From NCBI GenBank assembly GCA_958510825.1, contig OY294049.1, forward strand, positions 31,958,774 to 32,022,773: DNA of 64,000 nucleotides. Direction: 5' to 3'. The translations under genes and the position numbers were made by a program. Source of the DNA: Brachypterus glaber (lineage: Eukaryota; Arthropoda; Insecta; Coleoptera; Kateretidae). A model generated the notes under the pieces. It made no database searches and was not told where the DNA came from. It was given only the letters and a program-made list of their open reading frames with translations. Below, one piece after another: positions 11,503 to 23,375 of this stretch (position 1 is the first letter of the stretch; every line of letters begins with the position of its first letter).

Positions 11503-11999
11503 TATATATACTTTTCTTGTATCTTGTATCTTTTAAATAAATTACCTGTAAGTTTACTACATATTCCTTTGTAGTTTTAAAAAGAGGTTAACATTTTTTT
11601 TAATTTCAAAAGCATTTTACAGTGTAGACGAGTTTTTTTCCTGTAATAATATTAATTTTTAACATGTTTTGTAAATTCAAATTTATTTTTATTTATGACT
11701 TGCGCATAAATACGCAACCTCTTTATTTGCTTTCGCTTTTATCAAAACCTGATTCTCCAAGAGTACTTGCAGTAGTTTAAATAACATAGGTAAAAGTCTT
11801 TAATGTGAATTCCTGAATGCTTTAGTACCCATCCATATGCTTTATCTTAAATTGTTGGCTTTTTCTCATATGTTTTCCCTTAAAATTTCTATTATTTTTG
11901 GTCGTTAGTCTTATACATCTGGCTCTCACTACTCCTAGTCACTGAGGTAACCACCATGCAACCCGATGGCTGAAATGTAAAATACAAAGCCAAAAAAAC

Positions 12000-12000
<1 letters not shown>

Positions 12001-12030
<30 letters not shown>

Positions 12031-12101
12031 AAGAAGAAGAAGAAGAAGAAGAAGAAGAAGAAGAAGAAGAAGAAGAAGAAGAAGAAGAAGAAGAAGAAGA
12101 C
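12001..12101. repeat. (AAG)n microsatellite
   Basis: About 33 uninterrupted AAG units. It produces spurious poly-Ser and poly-Phe reading frames on the minus strand. Confidence 0.98.
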
Positions 12102-12174
12102 TTGCGCATAACATGTATGTTGAGACGCCAATAAAATCTTGTATCTTGTATATATCGCCGAAAATAAAAAGGCC

Positions 12175-12430
12175 ACAGATCCGCCATTTTGAAAGAAAAA
12201 AATTAGTTTTTTTTTTTGGGGTTGTCCATTTACTATTTCTTTATACCGTGCCGCGATGAAAAAAAAATTAAAAAAAATCCTTGTATCTAAAGAGACATAA
12301 CTTTTTAAAAAATTGCTGTGAGCGACCTCTACATTTTTTCAAAAATTATGAAAAAAAATCAGGGATGATAAACTTACTACCGTGAAGAAATTTGGGTGGT
12401 AAGACCTCAACATTTTTCATTTTAAAATTT
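12175..12430. mobile_element. Foldback A right-arm fragment
   Basis: From CCGCCATTTTGAAAG onwards it follows the right arm of the copy at 18601-19812 (compare 19378-19640), with several indels. It breaks off near 12430, where foldback B arm sequence begins. Confidence 0.65.
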
Positions 12431-12818
12431 ATTGGTGTTAAAATTTCCGACACGGCGCGGCGCACTTAAAATTGATATAGCGCCACCTCTAGAAGCTCCC
12501 GTTAAAAATTTGAAAAACAAAATACAGCCAGATAATTACAGAATATTGTAATTCCCAATACCTTAAAAAAATCTATTTTTTTTAATTTGACATAAAAAAA
12601 ATTTACTTAAAAAAAAAGAGGTCAGGTCAGGTTCATAAAAGCAAATTCTAAAGTCATATAAAAAAGGTGTTTTTTTTTCTAAAACAACCTTTATATAAAA
12701 ACTGTGCTGTCGTAGCCCAAATCTGAAAAAAGATTCAGAACCAGGAGAAAAAAATTCTTTAAGATAGGTTATGTCAGAAAAAAGGTATGCTTCAAAAATT
12801 TAATTTTGTGGGATAGTG
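12431..12818. mobile_element. Foldback B solo right arm
   Basis: Matches the right arm of the element at 46055-48368 from GGTGTTAAAATTTCCGACAC to the terminal TGTGGGATAGTG. No left arm or protein segment is present here. Directly joined to the foldback A fragment, so the pair is a chimera of two right arms. Confidence 0.72.
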
Positions 12819-12844
12819 TTACAATTATAATTATAATTATAGTA

Positions 12845-12956
12845 TCCCTATAAAAAATGTAGTATTAAAACGTATTAAAACACATTCAGACAATTACTTT
12901 TTATTTGGAATCATTTCTATGTGTCTTAATACGTTTCAGTGTGACATTTATAGGGA
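12845..12956. mobile_element. 112-bp MITE, TA target duplication
   Basis: Inverted ends TCCCTATAAAAAATGT and ACATTTATAGGGA, with further pairing inward. TA flanks both sides (12843-12844 and 12957-12958). No coding capacity. Confidence 0.75.
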
Positions 12957-12967
12957 TAATAATGCAT

Positions 12968-13166
12968 GCGCCTTCATCCTGTTTTTAAAATATTAAAAAA
13001 ATTTATTTAACTTTTTTTAACAGAAATTACTTCAGTTGATTTTGATATAATTATAATTATATTTGTAAGCATAATAATTAAAATTATATTAAATTAAATT
13101 GTAGTAATTTCTGTAAAAAAAAGTAAAACAGAAAATTGGAATATCTTTAAAACAAGATGAGGGCGC
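12968..13166. repeat. 199-bp foldback
   Basis: Outer arms GCGCCTTCATCCTGTTTTT and AAAACAAGATGAGGGCGC pair imperfectly. An inner pair, CTTTTTTTAACAGAAATTAC with GTAATTTCTGTAAAAAAAAG, also pairs. MITE-like, without a certain TSD. The following 13167-13560 shows nothing I recognise. Confidence 0.6.
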
Positions 13167-13569
13167 CTAGATTTTTTTTTTCTATTTTGCGATTCTTATA
13201 AGCTCATAATCACACGCATTTTGCGTGTTCTTATAGGAGGTCTGTACTTTTTGTTCTTTTGGGTTGGCAACACACCTGGCCTATCGCTTGACTTTTCCGT
13301 GCAAATGTCAATGTCGCTTTAAAGTTGAATTTCCTACAAAATTTTGTGTTTAGGTTATTTTTACCATGTTAAAATTGTGGCTTGGTTAATTGCAGTAAAA
13401 AGAGAAGAGATGACTATAAAATGTATCAAAATATCATTTGTTCTTAGAATTTTAAATATGGTGTAAACTGTAATGCCAATCCAAAACAAAAATCCCTAAA
13501 TCAGTCATCAATTTAAATGTAAGTTTTTTTAAATTTTAGAGCAAAATAGAAAAAATTGTACAAAGCACT

Positions 13570-13676
13570 CGTTTCATAACACGTTTTTAGCGCACTAGTA
13601 CTTTAGAAAACTCGCGGCAAGCGGCTCGTTTTCTAAACTTGTACTCGTGCGCTAAAAACGTATGTTTTGAAACTAG
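13570..13676. repeat. 107-bp imperfect palindrome
   Basis: Left ACACGTTTTTAGCGCACTAG pairs with right GTGCGCTAAAAACGTATG; the centre lies around CTCGCGGCAAGCGGCTCG. Confidence 0.7.
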
Positions 13677-13830
13677 TACTTTAATATAGTATTTTCTGTT
13701 CTTAAAATTGTTTATTATCTGGTTTTCCTGGCATGTTATAACATAACGTTATGTTAAATGTTAAAATAAAAGTTTTATTTCTAATTGCTTTGTTAAAAAT
13801 GTTTTTTTCCTCTCGTTCTTTATATAAAAA

Positions 13831-14068
13831 TTATATGTAAAATCTTCTTCAAAGAACAATAAAAATTAAAAATATACTTTACGTTTTTTTTGGTTTACCT
13901 TTTTTGAAGTTGTCATAAGTAATATATCAAATGTCTATAATTTTTATTTTATAATTATTTATCTCCCGAAAGAGAAGTAAGCAATAATATTCGAAACGTT
14001 GGAGGAATTATATTTTTTGAACTTTTAATTTTATATTTATTGTTCTTTGAAGAAGATTTCTTATAAAA
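13831..14068. repeat. 238-bp foldback with AATCTTCTTCAAAGAACAAT ends
   Basis: The left arm is at 13831-13860. The right arm, ATTGTTCTTTGAAGAAGATT, is at about 14039-14058. The unpaired centre is AT-rich with no coding signal. Confidence 0.65.
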
Positions 14069-16983
14069 TTTGTTAAAATTCACCAAAAAAGCGTGTTTTT
14101 CGAACTTTAAAAACAAGGGTGTGGTTTTCACTTATATCTCGGGACAAAAATTTTTGAAGTTAAATCAGTTTGGGAACGTTCAAGTATTACATAACGCAAA
14201 TTTGGATCAAGCAGTAGCATTTATCTCAGAATCCTGAACTAAAGTCAACAAATAGATGTCAAATTCGTGTTCAGCATTTAAAAGTACATCAAAAATGATA
14301 TATCAGACAAAATGAAAAAATATGTTTTTTTTGTCGACCAGTGTTACATGCTACGGGAATTAACCCCTGAACGATTTACGAAATTCAGTACCGGTACGAT
14401 TTATGAAACTTCCTCATTTTCATTACCAACCTCATTGATAAATAGCAATTATTATAGGCTCGTTGAATAATATACTATTTCCTACGACCTAGTTGGTAGA
14501 TAGTGCTCATTTTCTACCCGTTGCCAGGTGAGCATTTGGGAAGTGAAAATCAGCTGATTTTACATATCTGCTGTCAGAAAAAGAGTAAACGTCAAACACA
14601 TAACCTCAAATTTACAAATTAATTTTTAAACAATTTTAGGTGTTAGGTCGTAGGAAAAATAGCATACGCACCTTGACGCACACCATTTTCAGTACACTTC
14701 GAGTGCATTTTTTACTCGGTTTCGCCTTGTAAAAAAATAAGCACTCTCGTGCACTGAAAATTAGGTTTGCGTACTCGGTGCATAATACCTATACTATTTT
14801 TAATGGCTTGCCAAAAGCATCGTTAGCTCAGAATTTACCTATTACCCTTAACGAAAAAAAAACAAAAGTCTTCCACACCGTTTCTCTCGCTTTTGAGAAC
14901 GGAATCGTGTTCAGCGTGGCCAAATCTATAAAAAAAATATATTTTTTTTATACCTGGCATCGTTAGCTCAGAATTGACCTAATTTTAGGTTTTTACGAAA
15001 AAAGGCAGTCTTCTGCTGAAAGGCACAGAAGTATTTTTCACGATACGATGAGAAAAAATCGTACCTTAGTGTCGTAATGTACCTTACTCGGTACCTTATT
15101 ATTACGATACAGGAATAGAAAAATCGTATGGGATATAATATTACTATTATAATAGATATATTAAAAAAATATATTTACCTTTTAAGTGGTCTCAAGCTCT
15201 ACAGGACAAAGCTCTACAAGACAAAGCTCTACCTACTCGTAAACCAGGCTAAGGAGAAAAAATAAATAAAATTTATTGTAAAACTTAAATATTCGGCTAT
15301 CCGGTCTCTAATTCGAAAAAAAAGTTGGCAAAATATCGATCGACCTAGCGCGTTGTGAGTTATTGTACTCATAGTGCGATTTTATCGCATATAATTAACT
15401 TTTCAAGATTTTTATTCGCAGCAATTGTTTTAATGAAGGTCAATGAAGATTTGTTTTTAGTACCCTTTTTTTGTATTTAGGTCTATCTTTAAAAAAATAA
15501 CATAAAATGTAGATTCCTATTATAGGTATACAACAGTTTATGTTTATTTAAAGTACCTTAATAAAGCGATAATGTCTGTGCAAAATATTTTTAGTTTTGA
15601 CTTAGTTTTAAATTTATTGATTTTGCTTGGTTCAGGTTGGTTAAAACAACTTGGTTTATGTTTTGTTTTGCCTAAGATAAGACATTCTTTGGAACGAATG
15701 TGTTTCATAAAAAATAAGAAACTTCGAAAACGTTCTTCTTTCCGTCCGTCCTTCTGTCTGTCCGATGTCACGTTTTTTGTGGACATGATATTATATCAAT
15801 TACTTACAGCACAAGCATTTAGGTAAGTGTATACTATACACTGTATAGTATAATTTTATTAAATTAAATACCGATTATTATTATTGGTTCAATTGTTTTT
15901 TGTTACAATATTATTATGCATAAGATATTATATATTTTACTTTCCCCGAGAAAGTCTTGCATTAGTAAAAAAAAATCGAAATATTTTTATTGCTTTTTCT
16001 TACGTTTCTCGTCGTTTTATATCCAGAAAATATGATTTCCGTCAAAAAAAAATTTGTCTGCCTGTCGAATTAAAGGTTTTGCGACTAAAGGTTTGCGAAT
16101 AAATTATTAGGAATATTTTGCTGCGAACTTTTTTTTCAAATTAAAGACCGTAGTCGAGTATGATATAAGCTACCTGCTCGAATCAAGACTGGAATACAAG
16201 TTCAGGTTGAACTGTTCAGCTAGGTTTCTATGATTATTTATAGAAATGGGTGGAACCATTCTAAACCAATAACAATTCGAGGTTAATAACTTCCCCTCTA
16301 AAAGGTGTAAGAAGTCACGCTGCGACTGCACAGCACTATGAGTCGGAATTTTTATTGCGCGGTAAAGCAAACACTTTTGCTGTTTTTTAATACTTAAATG
16401 TTAAAGTAACACAACTATGTATTTGCCCCCCCCCCCCCCCCGAAATCATAAAATTTTATATGAAAATCTAATTTTTTTTGAAGCTTCTCCGGGGCCCGGG
16501 TTCAAGGGGGGTCCGGCGTTGATAGTTTCTTTTGGTTTATAATAAATAGTTTATACTTTATTTTCACTCCCCCAGAACGATAAGGACACAAAGCGAAGCA
16601 AATATGCAGGCTCTTTTCTCCTGCGGCACTAGAGTTTTTTTGCATTTAAACTTTAAATGCACTTTTAAATTTAAAACAGACTATATTTCTAAAAAAATTC
16701 GCATGCGCCTCTATAGCTTTTTTAAGTTCTTTTTTATTGGAGTTTATAAAACCTAAGCTTGACATTTGTCAATATTTTTGTCTATGGCGCTACACTGTAA
16801 AAACGAATTGGTCAAATTCCAAAATGTATCGTGGGTAATTTTGTGGCCATAACATATTCGGGAAAATTACAAAAAAGTTGTGAAAAGCAATTTACATAAT
16901 ACATACTGTTTATTTATTTAAATAATAGATATCTAAATTTTACAATTCGTAAATTGTAAATATTAAATTTTTAGTTTTTTAAA
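14069..16983. other. AT-rich stretch without a recognisable gene
   Basis: Nothing here codes convincingly. Small structures are visible: a dyad around 14490-14660 (CCTACGACCTA / TAGGTCGTAGG-like), a palindrome near 14695-14760 with CACTCTCGTGCACTG, a doubled CATCGTTAGCTCAGAATT at about 14818 and 14958, three tandem AAGCTCTACARGAC units at 15192-15235, a palindromic TACTATACACTGTATAGTA near 15832, and a 16-C run at 16426-16441. Confidence 0.6.
15938..16066 (+). repeat. Fragment of foldback family C
   Basis: TACTTTCCCCGAGAAAGTCT through GATTTCCGTC parallels 23716-23820 in the large palindrome FB-C2, including CGTTTTATATCCA. The fragment lacks an opposite arm. Confidence 0.6.
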
Positions 16984-18580
16984 TATATTTTATATTTTAT
17001 ATTTTATATTTTATATTTTATATTTTATATTTTATATTTTATATTTTATATTTTATATTTTATATTTTATATTTTATATTTTATATTTTATATTTTATAT
17101 TTTATATTTTATATTTTATATTTTATATTTTATATTTTATATTTTATATTTTATATTTTATATTTTATATTTTATATTTTATATTTTATATTTTATATTT
17201 TATATTTTATATTTTATATTTTATATTTTATATTTTATATTTTATATTTTATATTTTATATTTTATATTTTATATTTTATATTTTATATTTTATATTTTA
17301 TATTTTATATTTTATATTTTATATTTTATATTTTATATTTTATATTTTATATTTTATATTTTATATTTTATATTTTATATTTTATATTTTATATTTTATA
17401 TTTTATATTTTATATTTTATATTTTATATTTTATATTTTATATTTTATATTTTATATTTTATATTTTATATTTTATATTTTATATTTTATATTTTATATT
17501 TTATATTTTATATTTTATATTTTATATTTTATATTTTATATTTTATATTTTATATTTTATATTTTATATTTTATATTTTATATTTTATATTTTATATTTT
17601 ATATTTTATATTTTATATTTTATATTTTATATTTTATATTTTATATTTTATATTTTATATTTTATATTTTATATTTTATATTTTATATTTTATATTTTAT
17701 ATTTTATATTTTATATTTTATATTTTATATTTTATATTTTATATTTTATATTTTATATTTTATATTTTATATTTTATATTTTATATTTTATATTTTATAT
17801 TTTATATTTTATATTTTATATTTTATATTTTATATTTTATATTTTATATTTTATATTTTATATTTTATATTTTATATTTTATATTTTATATTTTATATTT
17901 TATATTTTATATTTTATATTTTATATTTTATATTTTATATTTTATATTTTATATTTTATATTTTATATTTTATATTTTATATTTTATATTTTATATTTTA
18001 TATTTTATATTTTATATTTTATATTTTATATTTTATATTTTATATTTTATATTTTATATTTTATATTTTATATTTTATATTTTATATTTTATATTTTATA
18101 TTTTATATTTTATATTTTATATTTTATATTTTATATTTTATATTTTATATTTTATATTTTATATTTTATATTTTATATTTTATATTTTATATTTTATATT
18201 TTATATTTTATATTTTATATTTTATATTTTATATTTTATATTTTATATTTTATATTTTATATTTTATATTTTATATTTTATATTTTATATTTTATATTTT
18301 ATATTTTATATTTTATATTTTATATTTTATATTTTATATTTTATATTTTATATTTTATATTTTATATTTTATATTTTATATTTTATATTTTATATTTTAT
18401 ATTTTATATTTTATATTTTATATTTTATATTTTATATTTTATATTTTATATTTTATATTTTATATTTTATATTTTATATTTTATATTTTATATTTTATAT
18501 TTTATATTTTATATTTTATATTTTATATTTTATATTTTATATTTTATATTTTATATTTTATATTTTATATTTTATATTTT
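16984..18580. repeat. Satellite-like array of about 228 ATATTTT units
   Basis: About 1,597 bases of the 7-bp unit ATATTTT in a single phase; I saw no interruption on any line. The flanks are ordinary AT-rich sequence on the left and foldback A on the right, starting 20 bases after the array. No transcription or function can be inferred. Confidence 0.97.
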
Positions 18581-18600
18581 AAATATTACAATATATATTC

Positions 18601-19812
18601 CACGGTGGGCTTTAAGCTTACGGAGATGAAAAAATCGAACACCCCATAACTGACAACGGGATATTATTTCTAATGCTTTTAGAATTACATGTTCGTTGAG
18701 AACAAAATCGTAGGTGTAGCCGTTTTTTATTCCATCAAAAATTAGTATATTAGTATATATGTGACCCAAAAAAAAAATTCAGATTAAAAAGTCTCACGCC
18801 TTAAATTTGTTTGGGGTAAGAGTTTCATCCCTATTTTTTTCAATATTTTTGAAAAAATCTAGAGGTCTCTCACAGCAATTTTTCAAAAAATATGTTTGCT
18901 TAGTTTTTTTAATTTTTTTTAAGGCCCAAGGATTTTTTATTTAAATCTTTTTAACACGAAACGGTATAAAGGGATAGTAAATTGCTAACCTCAAAAAAAA
19001 AATCTGAATTTTTCTTTCAAAATGGCAGAGCTGTGCCCTTTAAAGTTTAAAAATTCACTACATTGCTTGATTTTAGGTCTAATTACAGGCACAAAAAAAA
19101 TGTTTTTCATTGTCTTCAAACATTGTGCGTGTAGCCCAATATGTCCTCACATAAAAACAACTATATTTTTTTTATCATATATTCAGGGTATCCACAAAAA
19201 ATAATATATACATTTTTTTAACATTTTTGAGAGATAGATTCGGTTTTTAGTGACAGGGTAGGACTCAAAATAATGTAACTTCTATATAACCCGTTATATA
19301 CGCATAACTTCTATATAACTTTATAAAAAGTTCCCTTTTGAGTCCTATCCTGTCACTAAAAACCGAATTTATATCTCCGCCATTTTGAAAGAAAAATTCA
19401 GATTTTTTTTGAGATTAACAATTTACTATCCCTTTATACTGTTTTGTGTTAAAAAGATTTAAATAAAAAATCCTTGGGCCTTAAACAAAATAAAAAGAGC
19501 TAAGCAAACATATTATTTGAAAAATGGCTATGAGCTACCTCTAGATTTTTTCAAAAATTTTGAAAAAATTAGGGATGAAACTCTTACCCCAATAAACAAA
19601 TTTAAGGGGTGAGACCTCCAAACTTTTTAATTTGAAAATTTTTTTTTGGGTCACATATATACTAATATACTAATTTTTGATGGAATAAAAAACGGCTACA
19701 CCTACGATTTTGTTCTCAACGAACATGTAATTCTGTAAGCATTAGAAACAATATCCCGTTGTCAGTTATGGGGTGTTTGATTTTTTCATCTCCGTAAGCT
19801 TAAAGCCCACCT
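18601..19812. mobile_element. Foldback element family A, near-complete copy (1.2 kb)
   Basis: Long inverted arms: the left starts CACGGTGGGCTTTAAGC; the right ends GCTTAAAGCCCACC, after which the expected GTG is replaced by TTA. Pairing extends through CCGTTGTCAGTTATGGGGTG and on toward GTGACAGG-type sequence at the centre (about 19240-19340). The right arm has lost the segment equivalent to about 19022-19240. The CACGGTG terminus resembles the Transib terminal heptamer. No TSD is evident. The ORFs inside are arm sequence. Confidence 0.82.
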
Positions 19813-19894
19813 TAAAAAATAGATACAAATTTTGTAAAATTCACTAGTGAATTTACCTTGTAAATTTACAACTCGCTTGTTTGGTGCAATAATG

Positions 19895-20034
19895 GCTTAG
19901 TTTACACCATAGGTACTATGTTTTAAGTCCAGATACATTTTATCTACCTCTCTGTGTACAAAATCCTGTAAACAGAGATAGGTAGAAAAAAAGTACCTGG
20001 ACTTAAAATATAGTACATATGGTGTAAACTAAGC
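19895..20034. mobile_element. 140-bp MITE with TSD TAATG
   Basis: Ends GCTTAGTTTACACCATA and TATGGTGTAAACTAAGC are inverted repeats. TAATG flanks on both sides (19890-19894, 20035-20039). Pairing continues through TTTTAAGTCCAG. Non-coding. Confidence 0.8.
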
Positions 20035-20527
20035 TAATGTCACAACTCAAAACCTCTCTATTTTTTAGTTGTTAGCACAGTAAGAAGTTAAATAAAATAC
20101 CAACGTTACTGTACTAATAACTTAAAAATAAATATTATTTATTTTTTAAGTTGTAACACAGTTGCATTTAAAATCAAAACTTGAATAATGTATAATATTT
20201 TAAATAAAACAAATAATAAATTTTTTATTAAACTTTTAATAAACACAAAAAGTCGAAGTTATTTTATATTAAATGCTTAACTTACTAAACGGATGGGCCA
20301 AATCAGTTTAATAAATTTTGCACCAAACACGTATATCAGTGATATATATATATATTATTACAAAGTAAGCACAACTTTAAAGAAATATTTAAGCCTTAGG
20401 CTAATGACTTGTACCTAGTATTGCATAAACATAAAAGAACTATATTAGATTTATCTACATAAAACAAAATGTAATATTCTTAATGACTATACGTAAATAC
20501 TAACACCTATACAGATATTATCTTATA

Positions 20528-21095
20528 CAGTGCGGTCCAAAAGTCACATTTTTTTAAATGGAAAGGGGGGTCGTGTAATACATCATTTTAAAGCTTATAA
20601 AATTCTCTTTTTAAACTAACATTTTTAAATTTTTTAAAAATGTTTTTTAAGTTTTTGATTTTTCAATTTTTTGTGCTAAAACATTCGATTTTTTAAGTTT
20701 TTTTTATAAATTATTATTTATGTCAACTAAAATTAGTTTAAAAGTATAATTAACATTTTTTTATGATAAAATTAGGCATTTTTAAAAAATTATTTGTTTT
20801 TTTTTTAAAGGAATTTTGACATTAATACCCCATTTTAAACCCATTTTTTTTTTTAATTTAAAAATATGGAGCTAAATGACGAATTTTATAATCTTTAAAA
20901 TGATGTATTACACGACCCCCCTTTCCATTTAAAAAAATGTGCTCACATGCCCCCCTCCCCACATTTTAAGCGCTGAAAATATCAAATATATGCTAAAAGA
21001 TAGTTAAAGTTGCCTTATTTAAGAGTTCCAAATTTGAACTCGATATCTCAACTTTCAAAAGTTAAGAGGGGGGGGGTGACTTTTGGACCGCTCTG
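20528..21095. mobile_element. 568-bp MITE, family CAGTGCGGTCC, TSD TA
   Basis: Termini CAGTGCGGTCCAAAAGTCA and TGACTTTTGGACCGCTCTG, with TA on both sides. Inner arms pair from AAAGGGGGGTCGTGTAATAC to GTATTACACGACCCCCC. A G-run lies before the right terminus. The same termini bound a 89-bp copy at 48376-48464. Confidence 0.85.
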
Positions 21096-21145
21096 TATAT
21101 TGAGCATACGACAATTCACTGCACATAATTTTAACGATTAAACAA

Positions 21146-22502
21146 GTTATAACTAGATATCGGATTTTAGGGAGTCGTGACGTCAAAATGCATAGCCGGG
21201 TACAATAAGTTAACAAATCATATTAATTTTATAAAAATGTTTAATATGTTGCCAAACCACTACACTACCAAAGAAAATTACATAAATATTATGAAAGTCC
21301 CGTAACGTTTTATTTAAGTAAAAGAAAATTAAAAAAAAAACATAACTGATCCGAAAATTATGTTTTAGTTGGACTTTTAAATAATCCAAATTTTACTTAA
21401 TAGTATTGTAACATGGTGGCTGGGTATTACTTTTACCATGTTATAACTTGTGAAAAATGTTTTTAAAAAATTCTTCGAAATTATTATTTTTACTCAAATC
21501 TTTTGTTTTTCATATTATAAATAAAATATAAATAAAATACAAAATTAAAAAAACTAAAACAAACTACCGAAGAAATCTTTTTGTGTTTTATTCAATTTGT
21601 GAAGAGGTGACTGGAAGGTGAAATCTATTTGAGCTCGTTATAAACATGTACTCTGCAGATATCTAAAAGCTCTAAACTTGTTTCCGTATGCGTGCGACGA
21701 AATAAGTGAGATGTAAGGTCAAGCGTGTACCATATGCGTTATTTCATTGGTTAAAATCACGTGCATGTGGAAACAAGGGTTTTATTGCAAGTAAATTGAG
21801 TCATTTCGTTCGACTTAGCAATGCGAATTAATTTTATTTTGTTCTTTTTCGATTTTAATATACCTATTGAGCCTAATCTAATATTCATTTGTCACCGTTC
21901 ATTTCATTAGTAAAATCCCTTGATAAAATGTTCGTAAAACCATTACTTACTACGGTGGATTGAAGATTATCCAGAACTGAAGTTCGACGGCAATATTTTA
22001 CACTGCACATTTTAGACTTAACCTGGGAAAGAAAAAATAATATTTTAAGACATGTGACTACAAAAAGCCATAAAGGAGATGAGAAGCAAAGACAATTTAA
22101 TATTTAAAGTAAGTAAAAAAATACAAAATTAATTTTAATCACAAGTTATAAACGTCACGTGACCTTTTATTTCGAATAAAAAGCGATTGGCCAGGCAGAT
22201 TTTTTTTTTAACTTGGTAAGTAATACCCAGCCACCATGCCACAATACTATAAAATTAAATTTGGATTATTAAAGAGCCCAACTAAATGTTAATTTTCAGA
22301 ATTGTTATTTTTTTAATTTTCTTTTACTTAAATAAAACGTTACGGGATTTTCATAATATTTATGTAATTTTCTTTGATAGTGTAGTGGTTTGGCAACATA
22401 TTAAACATTTTTATAAAAATAATATGAATTTGTTATTTATTATTGTACCGGGCTATGCATTTTGACGTCACGACTCCCTAAAATCCGATGTCTAGTTATA
22501 AC
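21146..22502. mobile_element. Foldback element F (1.36 kb)
   Basis: Arms of about 285 bases: left from GTTATAACTAGATATCGGAT, right ending ATCCGATGTCTAGTTATAAC. Both contain GTCGTGACGTCAAAATGCAT or its complement. The 21450-22190 interior is unpaired and includes GC-richer sequence near 21690-21800, with no ORF of note. No TSD is evident because the ends themselves are palindromic. Confidence 0.82.
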
Positions 22503-23375
22503 ACTCAAAAATAGTACAGCGCGCTCGAGCGTCACGATGTGCACCTATCTAAATGTTATTTGATAGTCGATTAAATCAATCATGGAAGCGCACTTGCCGC
22601 GCATGCCCAGGGTGTTGGGATATTAGATTCCGATATATATATATTTGGTAAAATCACAAAATTCCGTAGGAATATTGCCAAATTACGTTATACTTTTACA
22701 AAACATAATTTGTGATTTTAAATTAGAAAAATACATTTTGAAATTACAAGATTGATATTTAAAAATTACAAAATTAATTAGTGATATCACAAACTTAATT
22801 AGTGATATCACAGTTTTTGTGTAAAATTAAAAAAAAAAAAGGTAAAAATATAATAAATCTGTAAAAAATTCAAAACAAGTTGGGTATTTTTCACGGAACC
22901 AATATTGTAATTTTCAGTACCTTTTTTTTTATTTAAATAGACCAGCACAGTTGTAAAATTTTTTACCTGCGGTGCTAGGGCTTTCTTATTTTTTTTATTT
23001 GACTTTTTAAAACTTGAATTTTGCTACATTGAATTAGAAAAACGCATTAAATTAACAGAAGTAAAAAAAAAACATGACAAAATTTTCTCCTGTGGCGCAA
23101 TTTTCATTCTTTTCGAGATTTAGGGAAAAAATGTTTTGCAGTTATAAACTTATGGAAATTGCGGTATCTCCAAAATAAGAGACTGTTACTTAGCTAAAAA
23201 GCAGTAACTCCAAATAAGTTTTTATTATGAAAGAAAATAATAGTGACATATCGGACAGACAGTTTTTTAAGGCCTAATATATTAAAATGAAATTAGAAGT
23301 ATGTAAAGCATTATATTAATATAGCAGTTTCTCTTGTATGACACTAGGTTTTCCGGAAACATCAAACAAAAACTG
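22503..23375. other. Unannotated AT-rich sequence
   Basis: No gene or clear repeat boundary. A weak dyad, AAATCACAAAATTCC / ACAAAACATAATTTGTGATTT, lies at 22650-22720. TTAATTAGTGATATCACA occurs twice near 22775 and 22795. Confidence 0.5.

Noticed and set aside
11892..12187. Minus-strand frames with long Phe or Ser runs
   Set aside because: They are direct translations of the (AAG)n microsatellite.
15572..15826. 84-codon frame
   Set aside because: AT-rich, overlapped by an equally long frame on the other strand and without any motif.
16984..18580. Telomeric repeat
   Set aside because: Unit is ATATTTT; the insect telomere unit is TTAGG, which is not seen arrayed here.
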